Shown here one piece after another: positions 44,379 to 50,519 of a DNA stretch of 50,519 bases. The notes under the pieces were generated by a model, which did no database searches, had not been told where the DNA came from, and saw nothing but the letters and a program-made list of their open reading frames with translations. The stretch is from Anaerolinea sp. (GTDB lineage: Bacteria > Chloroflexota > Anaerolineae > Anaerolineales > Villigracilaceae), in NCBI GenBank assembly GCA_020047815.1, contig JAIFNG010000043.1:1-50519 (forward strand), in the 5' to 3' direction. Each line of letters opens with the position of its first letter. Positions within the stretch are counted from its first letter, which is position 1. The translations under genes and the position numbers were made by a program.

Positions 44379-47300
44379 TGAGTATCTCCCTGTTTTGTAT
44401 CGTTACCAGGTTTGATCTGTACCCTGGTATAGCCCGCCCCGGTGATCCGCGTTAATTCGTTGGCTGTTGCCGCCAGGATCGATTGGATGTCGGTGGACCT
44501 GCGGATCTTGCTGGTCACCTCATAGACCAGGCGGTCACGCTCGGCCTGTACCCGAATTTGTTCCAGCAGGCGCGCATTGGCAATGATGGCGGCCAGGCTG
44601 CCGCCGAGCGTGCCAAGCATTTCCTCATCGTTTTCGGTGTAAGCATCAACCATTTCACTTTCCACATTCAGGACGCCCAGTAATTCATTGCGATAAACGA
44701 GCGGGACTGCCAGTTCAGAACGTGTATTTGAGCTGACCATGATATAGCGCGGATCGTCGACCACATTTTTTACCCGCAGCGGCCGCCTGTGCGCGGCAAC
44801 CCAGCCGGTTATCCCGTTTCCAATGGGGACCTCGACATTTAATGCATTTTCCGCATAGCCGGTGGATGCCTTGGCTTCCAGCACATTTTTATCCCGATTG
44901 GTAAGGAGAATGGCCACACGGTCTCCGCCTAGCGTGACCTGCAAACCATTGACAGCGCTTGACAAAGCCTCCTCAAGTGTTGTACCGGATGCAGCCGTGC
45001 TTGTGATGTGGTGCAGCAAGCGGTGCTGTGATAAATGTTCCTGGGTTTCAGAAAATAATTCAGTATTGACAACGGCAATGGCCATTTGGTCAGCCAGGAT
45101 CTTGAGACTGCGCAGTTTGTCTTCTGTAAAGGCGTAGGGGTGTATGCTTTGCACGTCAATTACGCCCAGGATACGCTCGCCAACCTTTAGCGGGAAAGCC
45201 GCTTCGGAAAGGGTGTTGGGAAAGAGTGGATTCGCGAGGTAGGTCGCATCCCTGGTTGTATTATCCACCACAAGTTGTTCACCTCTGCTGCTCACAAAGC
45301 CGACAATTGACTTTGAACCAATGCCAATTTTGTATCCTGAGCGTTTCATTTGTGCGCCGGTTTCACCTGTTGCTTCGCGGATCACGGTGAACTCTCCCTG
45401 AAGATCATGCAGGTATACGGCCGCATGGTAAAAGTCGAACCGTTCCTGGATAAAATTAACAGCCTTAACCAATAATTCATCCAGATTAAGCGAGCCGCTG
45501 ATGTCGCGCGCAATTTCTGCGGCGGTTTCCAGCTGCAATGCCCGATTCTTGCTTTCCTCCAACAGGTGGGTGTTGTTGATCACCCCGGCAACCTGTCCGG
45601 TAATGGCCGTAAAGAATTTCAAATCTTCTTCATTGAAGGCCTGTTCGTTTTCAATGTCTTGAATGATCAATGCGCCGATGGGTTTATTTTGGACAAGCAT
45701 GGGGGCACCCATCCACGAGCGGGCTGGTTTCCCGGTTATTTTTGCACCCAGTTCTGTGGCCTTGCTTTCAGTATCCTCCACAAGCATCAATGGCTGGCGT
45801 GTGTGGATCAGAATGGATGTCAGACCTTCCCCCAGGGGGAATGACTCAATTTTCGAAACTTTCCCTTCTTCATAATTGAAGGGGATGCTAATGGTGTCGG
45901 TTTTTTCGTCGTACAGTGCAACGATCAGGCTGTACTTCCCAATGATCTTCTGAATTTTGTCGTTCAGGGCTGTAAAGAAAGCCTGTTGATCGGTGGATAC
46001 CGAGACCGCCTCGCTGATCGATGCCAGTGCTTCCGCGTCGCGCAAATGCTTTTTGGTCTGCTGGATCACTTCTGCTTTTTCCATTGTGATGGACATCAAG
46101 TCTGCAAGGTGGATGTATGGCTGGGTTGTGACACTTGAAAGGTGCTGCTCACGACCGCCGACCATGATCATTGCGGCTAATTCTTCATTCTTTTTTATTG
46201 GCAGGTAGGCGGCGCTGTCAAACCCCAGGTTTTGCATGATCTCTTTGAAAGAAGCGGGCATCTCCTCAATGTTCGATGCGGCAAACACCTCTCCATTGGA
46301 GAGGTATTCTTCAATTTCCTTCACATTTACTTCGCTTATGACCGGTTGAGTTTCCTTTGACGCAGCGCTTTCTGACGAGGAGCATACCGTCAGCTTTTTA
46401 TTGTCCATCTGGAACAGGAGAATGGGATAGGGCGCCTCATTCAGGATCTGGCCGCCAATTTTTAGGATCTCTTGTTCAGAATCTGCTTCTGCGATCAACC
46501 TGCTGGCGCGGTACAGGCGGGCAAGCTCTTCAAAATCAACCTGGCTTGTCTCAGCTAATTCAGTGGTTTGAATGGCTGTGGCGATCTGGCTTGAAAGGGT
46601 TTGCAGCATGATGACGGATTCAGGGCTGAAGGCGTCTATTTCTTTGCTTTGAACATCCAGTACCCCCAGCAAGAGGGAACCAATGGAGATGGGCATGCTG
46701 GCTTCTGAACGGGTTTCGGGCAGCAATTCGTTCTTTAAGTGCAGCGGGTCTTCCTGTACATCGGAGGCGATCCGCGCCTGGTTGTTCGCGCTGACCCATC
46801 CGATGAGGGAGGCGGAGTTAACTTCCAGCCGGTATTTCTTTCTTGCAAGATCCTCTGTCGCGCTGCCGAACCCGGCCTTGAATTCAACATATTTTCCGCT
46901 GCGATCCACTAAAAAAATACTGGCTTGATGATACCCAAATTGCTGGACCAGCAGCTCGACGGTTTTGTTGAATGTTTCGGTCAGGTCTGATGACGTGGTC
47001 AGGTTCTGTGCCACCTCGGCTGTGGCGCGGATCTGACGCCCGCCTGCATCCACTTTCTGTTCAAGCGAACGATATAGTTTTCCCAGTTCATCAGCCATCT
47101 GGTTGAATGAACCAGCCAAAACACCGATCTCGTCATTGCTTTGTACTTCGGCGCGGCGGCTCCAATCTCCATCTGCAAAATCGCGGGTGATATCTGAAAG
47201 GGAGCGCAGGGGCTTTACGACACGGTTAATGCTAACGACCATGACCAGGGCGGTTGCGAGCAGGGCGCCCAGAATTAATATGCTTGTGAAGGGAATCAGG

Positions 47301-48244
47301 CTGGTAATTTGGTCATAAATTTCCCTGGCTTTTACTTCCAGCACAACCCCTGCCTGCATTCTGGGGAACCATTGGATCTGGGCAAGCGCGGCTTCACCGC
47401 CAGACTCTGTAACTTCCAGGGTCTCCGGCAGCGGGGTTTTCTGCGCCCTCAAGGTTGTAAATATCGAGTTGATATTCTCCTGTGAGGTTGATTCGAACAG
47501 TGTGAATTCGCCGGTCTGCGGGTTGTTATAGATGTACTGCCGGTCCGATAGAACAAAATAGATGGTTGACTGCGAGGACGATCCATTTAATGGCTGGATG
47601 AGTTTTTGCAGGTTTTTCTTTTCTGTGATCCCCACTATGGTGCCCAGTACAGAGCCGCGTTTGGTCTTGTATTGTTGCGCGGTGATCAGGATGAATTCGT
47701 TTTTATAGATGGGGAATAACTCATAAAGGGCAATGGAGTGATTCTCTGACAGGGTTTGGTCTAAAACAGACGACCCGAGGGTGACCCCTTCCCAGGCGGC
47801 ATTGCTGGCGATCTTTATGGTATTGCCGGTATCCAGCAATAAGAATTGATTGAAGGAGGGTGAATCCTCCTGCGCGTTCAGATTCCTGAATTCCTGAATG
47901 ATGCTGCTGCGGATCTTATGGAACTCATCGCTCTTTGGATTTGCGTGAAGTGCAAGCTCTGTCAGGATGGTAAAGTCACTGCTCTCAAGCAGGTGTTCAA
48001 GCTGGTCTTCCTTGTTTAATATTTCGCCATCAATGATCTTGAGTTGTGTGGCAAGCAGGTTTTGTGATTGGGCAATGGCCTGCTCCTGCAGCAGCGTGCG
48101 CGCACGGATATATGCTGCCCCTGCCATTAAGGCAAGCGGAATGAAAGTAAATATTAAGAGCGTCCGTACAAGGGTTCCTGCCAGACTGCCCTTAAATCTC
48201 TTTTGTTTAGCAACATGTGCGGGCTTTGCTTGAAGTGTTGTCAT
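44375..48244 (-). CDS. GAF sensor protein L: giant five-GAF dCache/HAMP sensor
   Basis: A 1289-residue protein, the first sensor in transcription order. Spans at ~24-46 and ~316-338 enclose a ~270-residue external sensor domain. HAMP is ~340-393 (DEIGVLAGSFNQMADEL). Five GAF or GAF-like modules follow: about 405-565 (NELLPETRSEASMP), 575-725 (divergent), 740-895, 905-1065 (NPLFPNTLSEAAFP) and 1075-1228 (GNGITGWVAAHRRP, GVLNVES). The protein still ends with the array's terminal segment (YEVTSKIRRSTDIQSILAAT...). There is no catalytic output domain. It starts seven bases after the second receiver gene without a clear ribosome site. The fourth GAF resembles the complete GAF of the hybrid kinase (EATGETGAQMKR versus ESTGEAGAEMKR). 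Confidence 0.88.
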   Translation of the reverse strand: MTTLQAKPAHVAKQKRFKGSLAGTLVRTLLIFTFIPLALMAGAAYIRARTLLQEQAIAQSQNLLATQLKIIDGEILNKEDQLEHLLESSDFTILTELALHANPKSDEFHKIRSSIIQEFRNLNAQEDSPSFNQFLLLDTGNTIKIASNAAWEGVTLGSSVLDQTLSENHSIALYELFPIYKNEFILITAQQYKTKRGSVLGTIVGITEKKNLQKLIQPLNGSSSQSTIYFVLSDRQYIYNNPQTGEFTLFESTSQENINSIFTTLRAQKTPLPETLEVTESGGEAALAQIQWFPRMQAGVVLEVKAREIYDQITSLIPFTSILILGALLATALVMVVSINRVVKPLRSLSDITRDFADGDWSRRAEVQSNDEIGVLAGSFNQMADELGKLYRSLEQKVDAGGRQIRATAEVAQNLTTSSDLTETFNKTVELLVQQFGYHQASIFLVDRSGKYVEFKAGFGSATEDLARKKYRLEVNSASLIGWVSANNQARIASDVQEDPLHLKNELLPETRSEASMPISIGSLLLGVLDVQSKEIDAFSPESVIMLQTLSSQIATAIQTTELAETSQVDFEELARLYRASRLIAEADSEQEILKIGGQILNEAPYPILLFQMDNKKLTVCSSSESAASKETQPVISEVNVKEIEEYLSNGEVFAASNIEEMPASFKEIMQNLGFDSAAYLPIKKNEELAAMIMVGGREQHLSSVTTQPYIHLADLMSITMEKAEVIQQTKKHLRDAEALASISEAVSVSTDQQAFFTALNDKIQKIIGKYSLIVALYDEKTDTISIPFNYEEGKVSKIESFPLGEGLTSILIHTRQPLMLVEDTESKATELGAKITGKPARSWMGAPMLVQNKPIGALIIQDIENEQAFNEEDLKFFTAITGQVAGVINNTHLLEESKNRALQLETAAEIARDISGSLNLDELLVKAVNFIQERFDFYHAAVYLHDLQGEFTVIREATGETGAQMKRSGYKIGIGSKSIVGFVSSRGEQLVVDNTTRDATYLANPLFPNTLSEAAFPLKVGERILGVIDVQSIHPYAFTEDKLRSLKILADQMAIAVVNTELFSETQEHLSQHRLLHHITSTAASGTTLEEALSSAVNGLQVTLGGDRVAILLTNRDKNVLEAKASTGYAENALNVEVPIGNGITGWVAAHRRPLRVKNVVDDPRYIMVSSNTRSELAVPLVYRNELLGVLNVESEMVDAYTENDEEMLGTLGGSLAAIIANARLLEQIRVQAERDRLVYEVTSKIRRSTDIQSILAATANELTRITGAGYTRVQIKPGNDTKQGDTQ

Positions 48245-48251
48245 TAATGGC

Positions 48252-48704
48252 TTAGGTATATTCCCAGACAGGCTCTCCGCTTAATATGCGGCGGATTTGA
48301 TCGGGGAAACGGTCTGGGTCAAGCGGCTTGCCTAAAAAGCCGTCAAACCCCGAATCTTTTGCCTTGGTCATCTGCTCAAGGCTGGCTTCCGCGGTCACGG
48401 CCACGATCGGCACTGTTTTAAAGCGTTCAGATGCGCGGATCTTTTTCAATGCGCCATACCCATCTTCATAGGGCAGGCGGATATCCATCAGAATAAGATC
48501 AAGGCGGGGCAGGGTATCTGCATATTCCACAACTTCGTAGCCTGAGGTCTTCCATTCGCAATGGACTCCCAGGTATCCGAGCATGCGCGCGATCAAAACA
48601 AAGTTGGAGACATTGTCCTCAACCACCAGCACAGCCGCGTCTTTTGGAATATTGGGTTTGCGGATGGGCTGGGTATCAGAAATGGCAGGTTTTTGATCAG
48701 ACAT
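48252..48704 (-). CDS. stand-alone receiver-domain response regulator (second)
   Basis: A 150-residue single-domain receiver with a ~22-residue Lys/Pro-containing N-terminal extension. The acidic pair Glu29/Asp30 (VVEDN), phosphoacceptor Asp74 (LILMDIRLPYEDG), Thr103 (AVTAEA) and the Lys of FLGKPLDP are all present. There is no output domain. It overlaps the first receiver gene by 8 nt. The VEDNxxN and MDIxMP style matches receivers that serve hybrid kinases, so it is a likely phosphate partner for the kinase at the far end of the operon. Confidence 0.93.
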   Translation of the reverse strand: MSDQKPAISDTQPIRKPNIPKDAAVLVVEDNVSNFVLIARMLGYLGVHCEWKTSGYEVVEYADTLPRLDLILMDIRLPYEDGYGALKKIRASERFKTVPIVAVTAEASLEQMTKAKDSGFDGFLGKPLDPDRFPDQIRRILSGEPVWEYT

Positions 48705-49092
48705 TGGTTCTCCTTAAAATAAACCGCTCGATCTGCTGGGATAGCGTATCGATATCAATTGGCTTTTGAATGTAGCCGTCACATCCAGCCCCCAGCGACT
48801 TTTCACGATCTCCGCGCATTACATTTGCTGTAACCGCCACGATCGGGATCCCTGAAAATTGTTCAATGGTCTTTATCCTGGCAGTCAGCGTGTAGCCGTC
48901 CATGTCGGGCATATTGATGTCCATCAGAACCAGGTCAATAGGATGATTTTCCAGCTTTTCCAGGGCTTGCTTTGCATTAATGGCTTCTATAACAGTATAC
49001 CCCTCCGCTTCCAGCACCCTGCGGATCAGACTCCTGTTGTCGGGGTTATCTTCCACATAAAGTACAGTACTTTTCTTAAATTCCAGTGCCAT
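48697..49092 (-). CDS. stand-alone receiver-domain response regulator (first gene of the operon)
   Basis: A 131-residue CheY-like protein. Motifs are YVEDNPDN (Glu14/Asp15), phosphoacceptor Asp58 (LVLMDINMPDMDG), AVTANVM and YIQKPIDI with the conserved lysine. There is no DNA-binding or enzymatic domain. The ATG has a GGAGA site about eight bases upstream and lies some 30 nt after the predicted transcription start. As first gene of the long transcript it may be made in the largest amount. Confidence 0.94.
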   Translation of the reverse strand: MALEFKKSTVLYVEDNPDNRSLIRRVLEAEGYTVIEAINAKQALEKLENHPIDLVLMDINMPDMDGYTLTARIKTIEQFSGIPIVAVTANVMRGDREKSLGAGCDGYIQKPIDIDTLSQQIERFILRRTNV

Positions 49093-49127
49093 ACGATTTT
49101 CTCCGAATTGAATTCTACTTTAAGATA

Positions 49128-49156
49128 AGAATACCTGCATAACAGCAACCTTGCAA
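49128..49156 (-). promoter_or_regulatory. predicted promoter of the 17-gene operon
   Basis: On the minus strand, TTGCAA (complement of 49151-49156) and TATTCT (complement of 49128-49133) are separated by 17 bases. The start would be near 49121, leaving a leader of about 28 bases with a GGAGA ribosome site. It lies directly downstream of a minus-strand terminator-like hairpin, which would shield it from upstream transcription. Confidence 0.5.
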
Positions 49157-49161
49157 ATAAG

Positions 49162-49191
49162 AAAAAGTCGAGGCAGTCAGATCCTCGACTT
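49162..49191 (-). terminator. terminator-like hairpin upstream of the operon promoter
   Basis: AAGTCGAGG (49165-49173) and CCTCGACTT (49183-49191) form a perfect 9-bp stem with a 9-base loop. Read on the minus strand, the stem runs into TTTTTC. No minus-strand gene is visible between it and the window edge, so it may end a small RNA from 49160-49260 or block transcription from the right. Confidence 0.6.
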
Positions 49192-49195
49192 GAGT

Positions 49196-49253
49196 ATGAA
49201 TGGGTGGTGGTACTCTTTCCCACCCTATCCTGACCGGTGGGCATTCATTTTTG
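49196..49253 (+). terminator. bulged hairpin with alternative pairings and T-run
   Basis: On the + strand, ATGAATG (49196-49202) and CCCACC (49219-49224) can pair with one continuous 3' arm, GGTGGG (49236-49241) and CATTCAT (49242-49248), followed by a T-run. A competing stem, GGGTGG (49202-49207) with CCACCC (49220-49225), would exclude the CCCACC-GGTGGG pairing. This resembles a terminator or an attenuator with two states. No rightward gene ends here. Confidence 0.4.
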
Positions 49254-49326
49254 TATTTGGATTATACGCGAGGGAGGGGGCGTTGACCATGCAATATTTT
49301 CCCGTTCCCAATGTTTCACTATAAAT

Positions 49327-49345
49327 AGAACATTTGTGCTATAAT
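49327..49345 (+). promoter_or_regulatory. extended -10 promoter overlapped by a LexA-box-like sequence
   Basis: TGCTATAAT (49337-49345) is a perfect extended -10 element. Overlapping it, AGAACATTTGTGCT (49327-49340) is a partly symmetrical match to the GAAC-N4-GTTC type of SOS box used by Gram-positive-like LexA proteins, with two symmetry mismatches. The promoter is a good call; the operator is tentative. Confidence 0.45.
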
Positions 49346-49352
49346 TGAGTTG

Positions 49353-49457
49353 ATGAAAAACATCGACCCGCTATATTTGAAATACGCAAACAAGGCGCAG
49401 AAGATATCCCTTCTCATAAGTTGCCTGAAAAGCCGGGAGCTTACAAATGGAAAATAA
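49353..49457 (+). CDS. possible 34-residue small protein
   Basis: An ATG eight bases after the extended -10 box opens a 34-codon frame (MKNIDPLYLKYANKAQ...LTNGK) with a plausible amphipathic helical, Lys-rich composition. No convincing ribosome site is present, so it might be read leaderless or not at all. I do not recognise it. It could be a leader peptide for the downstream hairpin and gene. Confidence 0.35.
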   Translation: MKNIDPLYLKYANKAQKISLLISCLKSRELTNGK

Positions 49458-49538
49458 AGAGAGGATCATACCATCTGGTGTGAATCTGTTTGTGCCCGGC
49501 TATGGTTGTTCAATAATTGGGTGCAGGTAAACAGATCA

Positions 49539-50390
49539 ATGCAAGTTGTCTTCAGCCCGCTAACAGCCTGTAAAAGTCTAGGCACTCATCAAATGGGTGC
49601 CTACAGGCTTTTTGTGCTGGCCAAGACCCTTGCTGGCGCGCGCGATAGCGTCGGGGTGTCTCAAGTTGAAAATTTGACCCGGGAGTTTATCAGCCGCCGG
49701 CAATTTCAACGTGATAAGAGCGCGGCACTGCGGCTTGGGTTGTTCAAAACCCTTGAACGCAGGAATGGCGATAAAGTCTACTTGTTGGCATCCCATGAAA
49801 AAGCCGCGCTGTTGCTGGGAGCCACCAAATCCAGTGCATCCACGCGCTGCGTCATTTCACTGGAGGATCTATTTGGGGGGCGATGGCAGGCGCTTGCTTT
49901 TACCGCCTGGCAAAAAGGTTCCACTCGCAATGGGTTGCTGCTTGTCAGTCAAAAGAAGCAGGAGGAGCGCACAGGCATCGAGCCGCAAATGCAAAGAAAA
50001 TACAACCGGCTTTGTGGTGTCACCTCCCGCAGGAATTATGCTGTAAGTAACATCAGCGCCAGCCAACTTAATGGGGTCAGGGAGTTTGGTGTTCGCGCTG
50101 CGCCCTTTGCCTTCAAGGATCACGGAACGGGACGATCGTATATTGCATGGCATTTGCCTTCAAGTCGTGTTGTTTGTGCCGATTCAAGTGCTGTTAATAC
50201 CTCAAATATTGACGGCAGTTTAATCAGCACAAATCAGAACACCTCGCGCAAGAGCGGCAAATTGTTTTTGTATAACGATATTTCCCTTACCAGGGTCCTG
50301 AGATCATGTGCGCCGGAGCAGCGCGACCTGTATGTATTTTCGCACACCTCAAGCTCAGGCGCGGGCATATTCACGCACTTTGCCATTTAA
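49539..50390 (+). CDS. unrecognised protein, possibly DNA-binding
   Basis: About 283 residues from the ATG at 49539; an ATG at 49593 or a TTG at 49506 are alternatives. The N-terminal ~85 residues are helical and basic and look like a winged-helix module (VSQVENLTREFISRRQFQRDK, LGLFKTLERRNGDKVYLLA). A middle part has GIEPQMQRKYNRLCGVTSRRNYA, which resembles a second helix-turn-helix. The C-terminal third is Ser/Asn-rich and predicted soluble. There is no signal peptide, membrane span or known catalytic motif. Replication or partition initiator-like roles in mobile elements would fit such a layout, and the nearby three-copy 13-mer would suit a binding site, but this is conjecture. The hairpin at 49565-49613 lies within its first codons. 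Confidence 0.55.
   Translation: MQVVFSPLTACKSLGTHQMGAYRLFVLAKTLAGARDSVGVSQVENLTREFISRRQFQRDKSAALRLGLFKTLERRNGDKVYLLASHEKAALLLGATKSSASTRCVISLEDLFGGRWQALAFTAWQKGSTRNGLLLVSQKKQEERTGIEPQMQRKYNRLCGVTSRRNYAVSNISASQLNGVREFGVRAAPFAFKDHGTGRSYIAWHLPSSRVVCADSSAVNTSNIDGSLISTNQNTSRKSGKLFLYNDISLTRVLRSCAPEQRDLYVFSHTSSSGAGIFTHFAI
49565..49613 (+). promoter_or_regulatory. terminator-like hairpin in the 5' part of the unrecognised gene
   Basis: AGCCTG (49565-49570) and TAGGCAC (49579-49585) face one continuous 3' arm, GTGCCTA (49597-49603) plus CAGGCT (49604-49609), which is followed by five T residues. The 5' arm carries an 8-base bulge. This is the same topology as the hairpin at 49196-49253. It could attenuate transcription into the gene or end a ~260-nt RNA starting at the 49345 promoter. 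Confidence 0.45.
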
Positions 50391-50436
50391 GCCCATGACA
50401 TAAAATATCCATATAAATCATTTCATTTTAACTTTA

Positions 50437-50491
50437 GTTGTACTTCTTCTTTTTTTTTCAAAAAGAAGAAGTACAACCGAAGAAGTACAAC
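50437..50491. repeat. three copies of a 13-mer, two forming a large inverted repeat
   Basis: GTTGTACTTCTTC occurs once forward (50437-50449) and twice reversed (50465-50477 and 50479-50491). The first two copies belong to an 18-bp perfect inverted repeat (50437-50454 with 50460-50477) with a 5-base spacer. The two reversed copies are 14 bp apart. It lies 46 bp after the unrecognised gene. It may be an operator, iteron-like binding site or a terminator with a T-rich loop; no gene follows in the window. Confidence 0.7.
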
Positions 50492-50519
50492 ATTTTTCGT
50501 ATCTTCTCAATAACTTGGG

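Larger units (their letters stand above)
17803..49092 (-). other. 17-gene sensory super-operon
   Basis: Seventeen genes on the minus strand follow one another with no gap above 67 nt and overlaps at several joints (4 nt at 44375 and at 41150, 8 nt at 48697, 35 nt at 22999). In transcription order they are REC, REC, sensors L, K, J, I, H, G, F, E, D, a binding lipoprotein, sensors B and A, ParA, a hybrid histidine kinase and a threonine synthase-REC fusion. The letters are my labels. The eleven sensors share a core of coiled coil, one complete GAF with NPxLPxTRSE, a ~70-110 residue linker, a C-terminal GAF half (PLxLRGQxIG...WTxDE...ALENARL) and a ~45-residue terminal segment (ISEISAKIGSSTxLExILKT...). 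Only the N-terminal inputs differ. A single promoter candidate is at the right end. Confidence 0.75.

Noticed and set aside
23806..48244. Hidden histidine kinase or methyl-accepting domains in the eleven sensors
   Set aside because: I looked for H boxes (HExxxPL), N/G boxes, GGDEF/EAL and MCP hairpin motifs and found none; each protein ends after the terminal GAF-like segment.
17803..49092. The operon as an integrated mobile element
   Set aside because: No integrase, transposase, tRNA gene or flanking direct repeat was seen, and base composition matches the neighbouring housekeeping genes.
49160..49253. A tRNA gene in the structured intergenic region
   Set aside because: There is no T-arm GTTCRA motif, no 7-bp acceptor stem in the right place and no anticodon-arm arrangement.

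Overview
This window most likely comes from a Chloroflexota bacterium of the Anaerolineae type. That assignment is inference, based on the abundance of multi-GAF sensor proteins whose GAF domains carry the NPxLPxTRSE signature, on a TrmFO/HflX/LCP housekeeping set, and on the moderate GC content. No rRNA, tRNA, CRISPR array, insertion sequence or phage gene was seen.

Layout. (1) Positions 1-3203: two AT-rich membrane-protein genes on the + strand, the first cut by the window edge and resembling a GT39-type glycosyltransferase, with a possible frameshifted coding remnant between them. (2) Positions 3330-9579: a compact minus-strand group comprising an LCP-family protein, trmFO, an M28 peptidase, a soluble histidine kinase, hflX and a small membrane protein. 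(3) Positions 9793-16614, + strand: a lipoprotein with 87-bp tandem repeats, a PC4/YdbC-like protein, a DUF4190-like membrane protein, and then a three-gene signalling module (triple-GAF histidine kinase, REC-GAF histidine kinase, OmpR-type response regulator). (4) Positions 16713-17660: an EamA-type exporter on the minus strand. (5) Positions 17803-49092: an uninterrupted minus-strand run of 17 genes, with every gap below 70 nt and several overlaps, read from right to left. (6) Positions 49093-50519: a structured intergenic segment, a small ORF behind a strong extended -10 promoter, an unrecognised 284-codon gene and a three-copy 13-mer at the right edge.

The 31.3-kb run in region 5 is the notable system. 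It encodes two stand-alone receiver proteins, then eleven paralogous GAF sensors with varied membrane inputs (dCache/HAMP, 2-7 TM modules) and no kinase, cyclase or methyl-accepting output. An orphan NitT/TauT-like binding lipoprotein sits among them. The run ends with a ParA ATPase, one hybrid histidine kinase (PAS-PAS-PAS-GAF-HisKA-HATPase-REC-REC) and a threonine synthase fused to a receiver domain. In nearly all sensors a complete GAF is followed by the C-terminal half of a second GAF, and the protein then ends in what looks like the N-terminal half of a GAF. The kinase begins with a C-terminal GAF half. I infer a sensory array in which many membrane inputs assemble with one kinase through GAF-half contacts, possibly positioned by ParA, and signal to five receivers, one of them attached to a metabolic enzyme. 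This is a hypothesis from architecture and gene order; the sequence gives no ligand or output.
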